A DNA stretch of 64,000 nucleotides from Hansfordia pulvinata (Eukaryota > Ascomycota > Sordariomycetes > Xylariales): positions 868,001-932,000 of the forward strand of contig BJKQ01000003.1 of assembly GCA_006538405.1 (NCBI GenBank), read 5' to 3'. A model generated the notes under the pieces. That model ran no database searches, was not told the origin of the DNA, and worked only from the letters and a program-made list of their open reading frames with translations. Positions 46,397 to 59,346 of this stretch are shown piece after piece. Both the position numbers and the translations under genes were made by a program. Position 1 is the first letter of the stretch, and the number at the start of each line of letters is the position of its first letter.

Positions 46397-49300
46397 TCAA
46401 GAATAGGGCGGAACAGGCGGGGATACCGAGAATCCAGATTGCGCAGACGAGGGCATGTGTTCGACGGGCTGCTGTGTGGGGGTCCGGGACTGGTTGCTGC
46501 TCGTCATCCCGAACCAGGCAACGTGACCGTTGTCGTCGAACTCCAAGAGATGGAGATTCTTCGCAAGGCCCTTCAGAATGTTCATGTCGACCTTGAGAGC
46601 GCTCGTTGGCTGCGCAATCATCTCAAAGAACTCGATCGTGCGCGCAAAGATTGCTGCAAACTCATTCCTGGGAGGCATATACTTGTGCAATTCAGCATGT
46701 TGCAGGCATGCAGCCAGTGTGACCAAGTTGCCCCATTGCCTGTGGATTTGATTAGCAGACCGCTTGGAGGAGGGTTCGCAATGTACCTACGCGTGTGCCG
46801 TGCCAAACGGATTCGTGATAATCATGCGCTCGCCTCTCGGCAGGCCATGGAACGCCCGGGTGCTTTCAATGAGGGCCTTCATCCCCGAGATGGCAAGCTG
46901 AAAGGTCCGGGCATCGAAGCCGGGGGGCACCGGGCCCACAAGATTGACACCCAGTTCGTTGTAATGGTCGGGGTTCGGAGGCGGGCCATTGAATCTCTGG
47001 ATCGCCCTGTCTTCCAGAACGTCCCGCAAATAAGGGCGGTAGATGATCACTTGAGATCCCCAGTACTTGGCGCGGAGTCGAGCTCGCAGAATGTCCCTTG
47101 CGAGCGGGGCGCCTTCTTCCCATTTGTACTCTGGAGGAACCCACATCTCTCTGGCTTCGCTGAGGGATGCTTGGATCGAGTTGATCCTGTCTTCGACTGA
47201 AGGGTCAGTCACCATAGGCCCGCCCGCGCCATGCTTGTCGGCGTCGTAGAGCCCGTGAATTTGATTGAGACTCTTCCGCAGGTGCAACTGCGCCAAATAG
47301 CCTTCGGCGACAAAGCTTGTATGGCCGGCATGGTTGACGGCGAACATGGCATTGGGATAGGGCATTTGATCCTCGTGTTGCAGAATGGGAGACTGCGCCA
47401 GGGGAAGTTCTGCCAGAATGTCACTCTCCAGCTGGAGACATGTCCAGAAGGCGAACGATAGCTGGTTATCTCTGCGCAGATCTCCGGCATATGTCGAGTC
47501 TTCTCTCATCTTCTTAAGACGGTTCAGACCACTAAAAGCGCGGCGTCAGTGACTATAACGTGAACTAGAGTGGAGGAGCGCTGAACTTACGGTCGCAAGA
47601 TCGTGTGCATTTTCAGGCATGCGATGTTAATGTAGGACCAACTCTCTATCACGCGTCCCAGTTGGCCATGATAGAGCCCAGCGAAAAGGAAAACATAGAC
47701 ATGCTTCAGGTTGTAGCCGCCCAAATGGCTGCCCATAATGTCTGAAGCAAGTGCAAAGTATTCCAGACCCGGGATCACGTCGAGATTGCGCTTTGCGGGC
47801 TGCGCCTTCATGATTGGTGTAGGACCTTGGAATGACGGGCGGCGGCTCGACATGGCACGGTCCGCTTCTTTTGGCGAGGGGAGACCAGATGACAGCGACG
47901 GGGGAAATCCTGGGGGGAGCCCTGCATGGGCGAAGGAGGCACCCCGTTGTGGACCGAGGGGGAGCTTGTGACTGGGAAGTCCCTCTCCTTGGACTCATGG
48001 ATAGCATCCGGAATTTTCCCCTTGTGCAGACAGATCTTACCCAAGGCCAACACCAGAAGCACCAGAGCACTGTGTACACTTCTGTACGGCCTGCCTGGCT
48101 TATGGAATTTGACGGGTATGTTGGCTCTTCGGCCGCCGGTGAGCGTTTCCGCTTGCCCCCAGCATCGGGCATAGAGTCGGTGGAGGGCTGACCAACAAAC
48201 TTGGCCGATCCCGAGGAAACCCAGGGTTGCTTTGCTGACGAATCCGGGAGCGAGCCGAGGAATAGCTTGACCAGCGCATCCAATTCTCTCGGTATGATGA
48301 TGGGGTGCATGTTCAGGATATTCTCTTTGAAGCTCTTGACGTATCTCCAGACGGTACCTGGCGAGAAGTCTGGGTTTCCGTCCGTGTCAACAACGCCGCC
48401 CTTAGACCGAATATTGCGGTGACCCAGGCCTCCGACCTGACCCCATACTTCGCCGGACGGTCGCGGCGATGCTGGTTCGGAGAAGTCGTCCTGCACGTCC
48501 GTCATCGCAGCGTCGCTCTCGGCCGCGTACTGGGCGCCTCGGATTTCTTGATCGAATCCTTCGCTCACGCCAAACACGCGAATCATGCCTCTTTGCATTT
48601 CCTGCTTGATGGGGAACTCTCTTATGTGGCTGATCTTTTCTGTCTCGAGAATTTGCTTCACCATGGCGTTGATCGGCTTCCATGTCAGCAGATTGCTGGC
48701 CATCGTGGAGTGGTTGGGAGGCATGGAGGGCCTTCCAGGTCTGACTGGCGGCCCCGGCTGGTCTTCGTAGTCGTCGTCTTTTGACGCGAAGGATACCATG
48801 GTGGCCTCCTGTAGCGTCATGGGAGGTTCTATGCCGTCTTCGAAATGTTCAGGCCTTTCTTGTTCGTGCTCGGGGGCCACGCTGTACTCTCCAGGGGAAG
48901 GAGAGTGGTCGGGCTGTTTGGGTTGTGCGACTCCTGGCTCTGTCTCTATCTTGAGACCCGTGTGCGGAGTGCCTTGACCAGTATTCCTCTCGACGCATGT
49001 GAGGCGGCCGCTTAGTTGGTCGAAGCCGCGCATCATCTCGTCGCGCATGTTGCCGATCAACTCCATGATGTCGGTGGTGGCTTTGTCGGGCCTGTTTGAT
49101 TGTCAGCCTCGCGCTGCGCCAGCTAGACGCCTCCCCAGCGACTTACTGTTTTATCGTGGGCTCTCGGTAGTTGCAAGCGATGTTCTTCTCCTTGCAGTTC
49201 TTGCAGGGCTTCGTCTCGTCGCATTTAGCTTTAAGCTGTCGGCAACTGTCGCAGGCCTGTGAATATCTTTGGGTCAGCTCTGGGGAAACTGCGTGATTCT

Positions 49301-50046
49301 ACTGTTGAAGGCGCAACCATCGGTTGACGAACCTGAGATGCCCTTTGGGCCTTTCTCTTGGCTGAGCTCGAGTTCTGCATGTCGATGCCGTACATGGAGG
49401 GCGCAGGCGCATAGGTATGCGGGGACTCATAGTGAGGATGGTGTCCCACAGGTGTGGGAGGGGGGAAGTTGGCCGGCGGCGCGCGGTAGACCGTGGGAGA
49501 GGGCGCCATGGAAGGCCCGCCGTCGAAACTCATGTGGCGCCTGGCGTCGTCGGGGTGCTGGGACAGGTGAGGCGGAGGCCCATGGGGTGTGGGAGGCAGA
49601 CTGTTGTCGGCGTTGCCGGTAGAGTTTGGTCGGCGAAGATGAGGAAGGGAGGCGTCTTCGGCGGGATCGCGCTTCACGGTCGGATCGCGAGGCGGGTAGG
49701 CAGGGTAATGCGGGTGCGGGTGCGGGTGGGCGGGAGACTGAGGAGGCTGCCGTTGGTCCTGCATTGGAGGGTACGCCTCCTGCTCATGGTGGCGTCGGTC
49801 GTCGACGGGGTGTTGCGCCAGCGAGGGGGGTTCGGCGGGACGAGAGTATGGGTGAGGGTGCTGGTGCGGGTGCGGATGAGGATGCTGCTGGGGAGGGTAG
49901 GCGGCGGCGCCAGGATGGTGAGAGGCAGGCTGAGGTAGGGTGCTTGTGGGTTGAGGCAGTGATACAGGGTGGAGGGAAGAGACCGACCATGACGGCGGGA
50001 CGGTGTCGAGGCGAGGGCGTTTGGCCTCGGGTAGTGCGGGCTCCAT
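46397..50046 (-). CDS. Zn2Cys6 transcription factor with fungal-specific regulatory domain (two one-base frame breaks)
   Basis: Exons 50046-49333, 49256-49147, 49091-47591, 47531-46791 and 46739-46397 total 3409 nt; with two added bases they give exactly 1137 codons. The N-terminal 238 residues are Pro/His/Gln-rich (PHPHPHQHPHPYS) and end KRKAQRASQ. Exon 2 is the binuclear zinc cluster ACDSCRQLKAKCDE, then TKPCKNCKEKNIACNYR, with C-x2-C-x6-C-x5-C-x2-C-x6-C. The regulatory domain follows: ALVLLVLALGKICLHK, DVIPGLEYFALASDIMGSHL, VFLFAGLYHGQLGRVIES, FAFWTCLQLESDILAELPL and ILRARLRAKYWGSQVIIYRP. The frame breaks at 48088-48097 (SQGRPYRSVHSALVLL runs through after correction) and at the G6 run 47912-47917 (GFPPSLSSGLPSPKEADRA). 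This is a nuclear DNA-binding regulator; target genes cannot be read from the sequence. The start at 50046 (MEPALPEAKRPRLDTVPPSW) fits the family style. Confidence 0.88.
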
Positions 50047-52987
50047 GATGGATCATATACTGTGGCAGCGCGGCGCAGCAGCACAGACGCAACAGAGGCG
50101 CGTGGGAGCTTGAACACCCGGCGGAGGTCAAGGCACGCAGGTATTGGAGGAGGCGGAGGCGGCCATAGGGATGTTGGTCTGGCCTGGTCAGGGCGGGCGG
50201 CAGGATCCCGGCCGGGATGGAGCAGCCGCCAGGTCGCGGGAGAAGGAGGCACGGGACTGGTGCCCTCGGCGGCGTGTACGCACGTACGTGTGGTTTGGTG
50301 GTACTTGTACGTGTAGAGGCAGAGACAAGCCTGAGTAGCGCGCGCGCACGCGCGAGTGAGAGACTGGAGGGAGAGGGAGGGAGTGAGAGAGAGAGAGAGG
50401 AGGCTGCCAGACAGGGGAGGCTAGGTAAGCTTCGGGCTATGCTGTGTCACTCGAGAGTGAGAGAAGAGAGTGGGTGTGGTGTGTGTGGGAGTAGGAGAGA
50501 TCCGGCCTGAAGCAGGAGGGTACACGGGCGAGTACAATGCGGCAGATGGAGTACGAGTAGCTGCCGGTGTGGGTGTGGGCGCGGGCGTGTGGTGGGAGAG
50601 GAACTGACTGGCAAGTACTCGTAGTAGAGAGGTAGACGGCAAACTGGAGACGGGGAGCAGATCGTGACAGGCCAACCGGCTGGATGGGAACTGGGCGTCG
50701 TATGTCGTAGACGGCGGCGGCGGCGATGGCGGCGGCGGCGGCGGCGGCGGGCACGTGCCTGGGGTCCGCCACTCAAGTCGTGGTCACGGACGGCCGGTAG
50801 TGCAGGGCGTTGGTCCAGCTACCCCGAAGAGTACGAGTTGCAATGTAAGATGGATGGATCAGGACGAGTGGAGGAGAGAGCAGTCTGGGCGAGATGGCGG
50901 CTCCGATTGGTGGTGGGCGATGACATATGAAGGTCGGTGTGGACGGCGACCAAGACCCAGACCCGACAGGCCCTGAGAAGCGAGGGCGGTACCTGTGTGT
51001 ATATATCGTCGCGATGCCGGTACAGTCTGGGGACGCGCAGGTATTGCCCGAGTGCCGGCGGATTGGCGTCGATCGCGCTGGTCGTTGACGGACGCACACT
51101 TGACGGCACCAGACGAGCAGCAAAAAGAAGCATGAACGGGGGCGTCTGGGATGGGCGCTCGAGCGATAGGGTCCCAGTCGCCTGGATGCAAGCTCGCCTT
51201 TCCATTAGGCTGGCGCTAGGTATCCGAGCAGGGAGGGTACTCGTACTCGTGTGGAGAAGCAGCTAGGAACGGAGCTACGAGTACGCCCATTGTACTTTCG
51301 CGTCCCGTCTGGTAGCTCCGGGGTGCCACGCCACATGAGGCACGCTGCTGCCGTCCATACGAAACATCCATAAGGGTAGGTATCCAGACAAGATGTACAT
51401 GTCGCTCGTACATCCAGTTCCGCCCGCCTGCTCGGCATGAGAATCGGGTGCAGCAGCTGGATGGGAGACGACCGAACTCGTGGGCACCGCCGAGGTCCCC
51501 AGCTGCTGGAGAGGGGCCATGCCACGCCTCAAGAACGAAGAGCAGATACTTGTGCGAGTTGCTCGTGAGTATTGGATACATGTAGGTGTGCAATGGTATT
51601 TGCACGGGTCCAGTCCAGCCTCTTTAACTGAGGTCGCCCGTACCTACTAGTAGATATCTAGGTACCTAAGGTACTTACCATTATTGCTGGCTGGTGCCCC
51701 CATCATACAAGATGGATAATGTCGGGTGCCTTGCCCAGACCAGGACAATTGAAAGCCCCGACCCCACATGCTGTCGACCAGCCCAGTCCGGTACGTCCAC
51801 AAATTGTGCGCACTCCGTGTATTTATTGCCTCCCAGCTGGGTTCGACTGCGGATAGCCGCCCCAGCGTCGTGGTGGGTGCTCATACGAGTTGGGCGTTCT
51901 ATGAATGCTTACCTAAATACATACCCAAGGCGCCCCCGTACGACGCGTCGTTGGATGCTCGCTCATCAGAAGCAGAGGAGGCGGCTCTCAGCTCTCATCA
52001 GCCTGCTGCCGTCATGCCAGATCCGAACGAGTCTCGTAGGCTATCAGACCCCAGATCTGCGATCTCCGATCCGTGCGAGGCCGCGTGAGCGGGTGAATGC
52101 GGGCGCACGCGGGAAGCGATGCGCCGGGCAAATTCAAATTCGTGTCCAACCCCGATAAGTTCAGGTCCGGTTCTGTGGCTAGCCGCGTAGGGGAGGTCGG
52201 ATCTGGAGGCAACTCCCATGCATGTACTTGCATGTAGGTGCCAGCTTGCCTGCCTGCAAGATCAATGTACTTGCCCGAGTAAGTACTGGTAAGTACTGGC
52301 TGGGCCGTACCTTGCGTCTCTCCAGCTTTTCGGGGGACTTTGGGGTACTCTTCTGGACGCGCCGGGACGATGGCCTGGTCTCGTTGTTGGCCCAAAGAAG
52401 CGATACGGTCGAACAAACGGAGCCACGAGAACGGAGCAAGCTGCCAACCCGTGCAGCTTGTCTTCAGTTGACCTGGTACCTACCACCTGGAGGTCCACAT
52501 CCATCGGATTCCAGCTACTGTACCTAGTGGCAGGGTACTTCGAAGCCAAAGGAGACGAAATTGGGCTGGTACCTCTCGTGGAGGCGTCTTCGAGAAGGGC
52601 TTTCTTTGGGTTTTTCCCCTTCTCGCGCTTCTCCGCACAGCGAGTACTCCACGATGTAGCTGGACGAGAATACTCGTACAAGGCGGACGGTTGGTGAGGG
52701 GGACCTCAAGGGTCAGGATGGCCGAGACAAGCCGTACAGTAATCACAGGCCGGGGAAGCTTGGGGGGGCGCGGTTTACTAACACAGATAGGGTGGCTGTT
52801 CAGGGCGCCACAGGATGTAACCCAAGCAGCCTTGCGCTTCGAACGAGTTGTCATTGGAGATGCGGCCTTGCCCGCAAGCACGTCCCCCCCTGTCGTCGTC
52901 GACCGTGACGTACGAGTACCCTGTTGCGCCTTGCCTACTTGTACGTGAGCGTTGGCGAGGGAGAGGCATGGTGTTTACCCTGTAAGG

Positions 52988-53001
52988 TACTCGTACGAGT
53001 A
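52988..53001. repeat. Perfect 14-bp palindrome TACTCGTACGAGTA (type site)
   Basis: One of the full-length examples of the dispersed octamer family; the two halves are reverse complements centred on CGTACG. Near-perfect copies occur at 53415-53426, 55388-55400 and 44453-44466. Confidence 0.85.
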
Positions 53002-56000
53002 GTGAGCCTGGGCAGGGCCAGCACAGGTACGACACCGTGGTGTACTCGTACGTGCGCGTATGGCCTCTGATAAGTACATCGCGGCGGGGGTCTTGTCCGG
53101 ATATGTAAAGTAATCAGGCGGCCCTGCTCGAAAGTGACCAGTCTTCGCGCATATGGGTGCCTTACGCGTCCAGGATGATTGTCTGTCGCGACCTCTGACC
53201 GTCTTGTCCTCTTCCGTCCGTAGGAGCACCCCGTGGCTCGTAAGAGTAAGGTAGTTGTTGACCAACAACCCCCAGTCGACTTTTAGGGGCCCGGCGTGGT
53301 GGCGGGTCGCGACGATGGGATTATTGCCGTGGAAAACCCCTGGCACGGCCTGGCCTCCTCTCCCACACCCACACAGCTGCTCCTCCGTCGTGGTAGCCAC
53401 GCGCTACTACGAGCACTCGTACGAGTGGTGTGGTGGACTGAAGCTGGGCCGGCAGGGTCTGGGGCTTAGGGGGTTTAATCAGAGAAGAAGGGGGGCGTGT
53501 GCAATCGATGATGATCACGGCATGACAAAGGAGAGAAAACAGAACACTCGTAAAGAGAAAGGAAACCAAGAAAGAAAGAAAAGAAGACTACAAGTAATCG
53601 GATACCAATCTACGGATACTCTTGTCCCACAGCCTCTTTGGCCCGTGGCACCCCACCTACGAGCACAAAAGACTTGCGTACTTACCTTGCCACACTTGCC
53701 TACATACTTGTACGAATGATAACCCTCTGCCCGTTCCCGGGCTGGTACGAGTATGGCCACGGCTTGGGCCTTTCTACTCGTTTGTGGCACAGGATCCACG
53801 GGAGCCGGCTTCCCAGCTGGTGGGTTGCCATGCTTCCTTTTTGTTTGCCCCTTCTGGTGTCTCCCCCGCTCGTCCATGTCATCCAGGTCGATCAACTCCG
53901 CACTCGTCCCTTGCAGTAAGCCCGGATTCTGAGATAGTCTCGGTACTATGGTCTCTTACTGACAATGTACGGGCCACATGACGGGCTGCGTGGCTGGCTG
54001 GCTGGCTGGGCCCCAGCTCAGCACGGAGCATGGAGTACAGGTTGATGATAGGCTCGTGATTATAATCCCACTCGTAACTCCGTGTGTGTCTGGGTATATC
54101 CATACAATCATGTCGCGCGTTGCTCATGTCCAAGGAAACGCCACAATGAACCACGAGCAAAGGAATGTCTCGTCTTCAGTTGTTTGGCCAATAGCATACC
54201 GCCCGGAACCGAGCGTGGTCGACGCCTCATGTGTGGCAGCAAACGACTGCATACGCACGGCTACCAGTATTGATTGCTCGGAGTAGCTACGGCTCGCCTA
54301 CAAGTACGGACGCAAACAAGCGCATACTGCAACGGGTAGCTATCGCGTAAGACCGCTGCTGTGGCAAATAGCTTCGGCCCGTACGGCTTGGAGAGGCTGT
54401 GAATCTCCGGCAGTCTCCCCCCCGGTCTCTCTCTCTCTCTCTTTTTCTTTGTCCCTCTCTTATCTCTCTTCCCAGCGTACTGGTAGTCATACGTGTGTAC
54501 GAGTACTCGCATCTCCCAAGCTCCTCGCGCGCACGGATGCACGGGGGCCTTTTGTCGAAAATACGAGTTGCCGCTGCTGTTGCCATCATCACCGTCGTCG
54601 CATCCTTTTAGAAAAGCGAGGCCGTACGCGGACTGGCGGAGCCGATCACTCGTCCCCCAGTCCCGCGAAGAAGGTCCGGCGCCGGGCGATCGTTCTATTT
54701 CCGAGTGGGGTAAAAAGGCACCGCTGGCAGTACGAGTACCTGTGGCGAGGCCCCCTTGGAGGCCAGGATGGAGACTGGAGTGTGGAGGTAACTCGTACGT
54801 GTGCGTAGATGGAAGCTTCGGGCTCCTGGAAACCGACTTGCAAGTCGTAGAGGCTGACAGCTCACACTCTAAATCACGCCTTGAAAGACGCCTCTGAGTT
54901 AACTAGGTACGTACTAGTCTGGCTTGGAGTGGGGAAGAGCTTGGCCCTCCACCTCGTGCCTGAGCAGGATATCTCCAGCACCTCCGCCAGTACGAGTACT
55001 CGTCAAAGATAGCAAAGACACCCTCAGCTTCATCAGTTTACTTGTATGTATGACTTGTTCCTGGCTCCCTTACCAAGTGTGCCGAGGTGGTGTGCGAAGT
55101 AAGAGTACGAGTACTCGTGCTCGCAGCCTCGGGGACCCCCGGCCCCCGTGGGAGGAGGAGCCGCCGCCGTCCCGTCCCCATCGTCGTCGTCGTCGTCGCC
55201 GCCGCCGCCACGACGGGAGCGCGACGGGGGCGTGGCCATCCTCGTCAAGCCCCAGGGGTGGAGCTGATCTCCCACGATCGGACCACCCAAAGGCAAAGGG
55301 GAACGGACGGGCTCAGTAATCAGGTCCGCTCCCGGAAGGGGGCTGGCTCTTGTTTGGTGTTCCGGCGCTGGTCGCCCTTCCCTAGGTACTCGTACGAGTG
55401 TGCTCAAAGTGCCTCCCTCTGCTGCTGTCAGCGTTCGGGGTTTCCTTCGCTCCTTGTCTGCTGGCTGAAGAGAAGAGCCCCCCTCCCGAATCGAGTACAT
55501 GCAGCCGCAAGCTGCAGGGCAAGCAAAGGTGCGGTCCCCGCCCTCGTTTCGTTTGGCGGCGGCTTCTGAGAAGCAGCTGGAGGCTGGTGGCCTCTTCTTT
55601 TTCTTCTCGTTCCTTGTTCCTTTCATCGCGCTTCGGGCATGTCCAATGAATCCGTACGCGGGGGGCCCCGACGCGTCTATGGGTACCTGGACGATTGGAT
55701 ACATCTTCACTGACCCGCGAAAGACCACACCTACGAGTACCTGGTCGTACGAGTACTAGCCACCGCTCTAATCATCGCCGAGGTCCTCTCCAAGTCGACT
55801 AGCGCCGCGTGGGATCTTTGGGAGGGACAGCGTATCCGTACCAGGTCGCGATTTCGACAGATTAGGTACCTGAAGCACCTCAAAGTACCTAGGTAGGTAG
55901 GTATAGGTAGTTTTAGGCGCGAGTGGTGAGATGGGCTTCCTTACCCGAAGCAGAGCTCTGTGAAGGATGCGGGCCGCTGGCGCGAGAAAAGGGCACCCAC

Positions 56001-56744
56001 CGCCCGCGCCACTACGGAGATCCGAACAATACTCTGAGAGGTACACACACACGACACACAATGGGTGGGTGGATCGCAGGGTGGCGAGCGAGAATGGCTG
56101 ACTAGCACAAGCGCGAGCAGAAGAGGAGCGAAGAAAAAAATCCCCGCAAACTCATCAGGGCTCCCGCCTGATTGTGCTTGACTGATGACTCGCACCTCCC
56201 ATCCGAGTTGGGGCCTTCTCACCAGACCGTACTCGGCTCATTGTTGAACCAAGGAGCGTCGCGACTGCCACGGTTCGGGAATGCTGCGAGACATAGCTGT
56301 GCCAAAGGTCCACGAGCACCATCCGTGTCGCTCTGGGGGGAGGGGGGGGGGTTGTTTGACGAGAATCTTGAGGTTGCTGGTGGCCAGCCGCGACAGGCGC
56401 TTACGGCGGCGCCCTCGCGAATATCGCGAAGCCTGGTCATCAGCCCCAGATCGGAGGAGGGGCGATTTTGCTGCAGCCCGCCACTACTCCTACTATGTAC
56501 TCGTACTCGTTGAGGTACCTGCTCATACGAATCCAAGGTTGTAGTCGCGACGATAGGCCAGCGATGCTACCGCTCGCGGTTAGAGTGCACGCAGCCAGCC
56601 ACGAGCAGCTAGTCCGCTACGGCTACTCGTTCTCGTAGAGACTGATCAGAAGTCTCTTATGAGATCTATCTGACACGAGAGAGGGCGATCACGTTGCTGG
56701 ATCGGGCAGCTACATCTCATCATGGGTGGTTAGGCAGAGAGGAT

Positions 56745-56761
56745 GGGGGGGGGGGGGGGGG
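56745..56761. repeat. G17 homopolymer
   Basis: Uninterrupted G run. A second G17 lies at 56980-56996 and a C24 at 57510-57533, so three long G/C tracts fall within 0.8 kb. Confidence 0.85.
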
Positions 56762-56979
56762 TTTCATAGCACGGTTAATACTAGTTACCACCTGAGCCGC
56801 TAACCCAAGCTCGAAATATTCCCCCGCGTGCTCCCCACGGGCATCTGATTATTATACACCCGGGCAGAAAGAGACAGAGCACGGAACAGAAAGTGGTCTG
56901 ATGACCGGCGCCCGTCCATCACGGCTGCCCGCATCCTCCCCCACGGCTCCAAGTGCGCGCCCGCCCGTCCGAGCTTTGC

Positions 56980-56996
56980 GGGGGGGGGGGGGGGGG
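56980..56996. repeat. G17 homopolymer
   Basis: Uninterrupted G run following GCTTTGC, in a noncoding stretch. Confidence 0.85.
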
Positions 56997-57401
56997 AAGA
57001 GAGAAAAGAGACAGATACAGGAGATGCCAAAGACACACTGGCTATTGCCTGGCGTCGGTGCCCGTGCGCCTGCTCCGCAGAACACGAGGGGGTTGATATT
57101 GAGGGGGAGGACGGAGATGTGGGAGAAGATGACCAAAAGGAACGAATGAGCAGCTCGCGATCGGAGACCACCAAAAGGACTCATCAAGGTGGCAGACCCA
57201 AGCCCGGCCGAATACTCGTAGCGTCGCGATCGACTGTTGTGTGCACAGGCGCCCCCCTCGAAATGCAGGTGACAGGTCCTCCCCTAAGGAACCCCCCCTC
57301 CCCTATCTGACCCCCAGCCCTCCATGCCGCGGGGTGCCAGGCCAGGCCAGCCGTGCCAGCCAGTGAGTCGGTCGGTCAGTCGGTCAGCAAGCAGCACCCC
57401 C

Positions 57402-57437
57402 AAGATCCAAGATCCAAGATCCAAGACCCAAGACCCC
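57402..57437. repeat. AAGATCC heptamer tandem
   Basis: Three exact copies of AAGATCC followed by two diverged copies (AAGACCC), just upstream of the C24 tract. Confidence 0.75.
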
Positions 57438-57509
57438 AAGGCAGGTCAAGTGAGGCGCGGCTCGGAACCCTGGACCGAGCGAGGCTCCGCCCCTCCCCTC
57501 CATTGCCCG

Positions 57510-57533
57510 CCCCCCCCCCCCCCCCCCCCCCCC
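57510..57533. repeat. C24 homopolymer
   Basis: Longest homopolymer in the window, followed by GCCCCCC. The exact count should be treated as approximate. Confidence 0.85.
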
Positions 57534-57990
57534 GCCCCCCTCGTCTGATCGGTGCAAGTGGGTGGGTGAGTGGGAGACTGAGAGTGTCTCTGAATCAGAG
57601 ACATCGCAGCCGTGGCACCGGGCCCGTGCTGATGCGGGACAGCCGTGCGGGACATGCGGGATCGTCGAGCATGAGCACCGCGCGCGACATGGGGAAAAGG
57701 TAGGGAGGGACGCAGCATCTACGGGATCCGATACGTACCTAGGTAGGTAGGTAGGTATTCGAGGTATTCGCAGAGACAGAGACACACAAACACAGCAGCC
57801 TCCTCTCTTCTCTCTGCCACCAGGGCGCCTGCAGGGTTGGTGAAAAGTCAACATCTGCTGGCTCTCTGCACGCACGCTGCACGCAACCTCAGCATCGTAC
57901 AGGTAGTGAATATGGACATGGGGCAAACAGGGAATGAAAAGGGAATAACAAGGCATGGAAGGGATTGACTGCTGGCGCGTGCGTTCGTCT

Positions 57991-58018
57991 TCTGTCTGTC
58001 TGTCTGTCTGTCTGTCTG
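57991..58018. repeat. (TCTG)7 tetranucleotide microsatellite
   Basis: Seven consecutive TCTG units in noncoding DNA. Confidence 0.85.
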
Positions 58019-58308
58019 GACATCTCTCGGCCTGGTCTCCTTGTCAACGTCGCAACGGACGACTGTGAGGACGCGCAGCACGGCACACTGGCGGTGGGCG
58101 TGCAGCCACTCATCATACTCCGTGAGGCAAGCTGGAGGGGGTGAGGGAGAGCTCTGCCCTATGATATTGCGCTGCATCACAAGGCTTGCTTGAGGTAGGG
58201 AGGAGGGGGGAGGATTGCTGTGCCACCGCCTGCAGAGATCAATGTCGTTGCGCACACCGGTGACATGGGACATGGGAGCCTTGCTTGCTGGGCGTCGTGG
58301 GGGTCGGG

Positions 58309-58330
58309 CGGTCGGTCGGTCGGTCGGTCG
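58309..58330. repeat. (GGTC)n tetranucleotide microsatellite
   Basis: About five to six consecutive GGTC units within a GC-rich stretch. Confidence 0.8.
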
Positions 58331-59332
58331 TCACTCTGTCTGCCTGTCACTGTACTGTCTGCTCGTGACGTTGGCAAATGGACGCCAAGTACAGATGCCT
58401 GGGTGGAAGAGGTATGTACATAGGTTCCAATATTTAATGTACTTTCGTAGAGGTCATGCAAGTAGACACACGGCCTTTAGGAATTGAAGCCATCTATGGC
58501 TGTTGATAGCCCTATTTGTGTGTGTGAGTACTCGTATATAGACGGCTACCTTGCATCATCACTCAGAGGCTATTGAGACCTGAAGTTACTCGTCCACCTA
58601 TAGGTGCTCGTACGCCCGTGGATATAGGCAGGCACAGGTGTCCCTACCAGGTGCGAGTACCTTGCCTACGAGTACCTTGCCCTGCCGATTGGGCCCAAAG
58701 CAGACTTTGCGCACAAGGCTACTCGTACCTACCTACCTACGTCAATGATGTAGCCTCAGGCAACCTTATCATGGATTAGATACATTACATCGACGGGATC
58801 GATGCAACTTCAAGTCAGTGTACCTCGATGCCAGAGTATACAAACATGCCAGTACTCGTACACCAACCCCATCCCAAGATGTCCATCTCATCTTCTCATC
58901 TTGCGCGTGGGCGCCCGAGAAAGAGAAGAAGAAGAAAAAAAAAAAAAGGAAACAGCCACCGCTGGGCCTCGACCGCCCCTCTTGTTGCATTCGTCGCCCT
59001 ACGAGTACTCGTACAGCCGGTGAACAGGACCGCAGCAAGCACGTCGACAGCCGCACGGCAGATGCAGCAGCCGCGGAGCACACATGCAGGCGCCCTTCGG
59101 CCCGGGAGGGGGCGGCAGGGCAGGGGTCCCTCTCCAAGGCAAGTGGGAGAACTCAGGCTTGAGTTGAAGTGCGAGTATTCTCCTCCGTATAACTACCTCG
59201 CGGACCGACCTTGCTGGGTACCTGTTGATTCGTACGTGCGTGCGGGCGGGTGGGAAAATAGAGAGACAAGCAACCGTCCAACCCGGGACAGGACAGAGAG
59301 ACAACGACGGCAAGCGCCCGTCGAGACAAACG

Positions 59333-59346
59333 TACGAGTACTCGTA
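59333..59346. repeat. Perfect 14-bp palindrome TACGAGTACTCGTA (second arrangement)
   Basis: The same two octamers in the opposite order, centred on AGTACT. Other copies are at 59000-59013, 18555-18568, 16224-16236, 54991-55003 and 55106-55118. Confidence 0.85.

Noticed and set aside
55033..55728. 231-codon minus-strand ORF with an Asp run and Gly/Pro blocks
   Set aside because: The apparent features come from simple repeats (GTC and TACGAGTA units read in frame), not from a protein domain.
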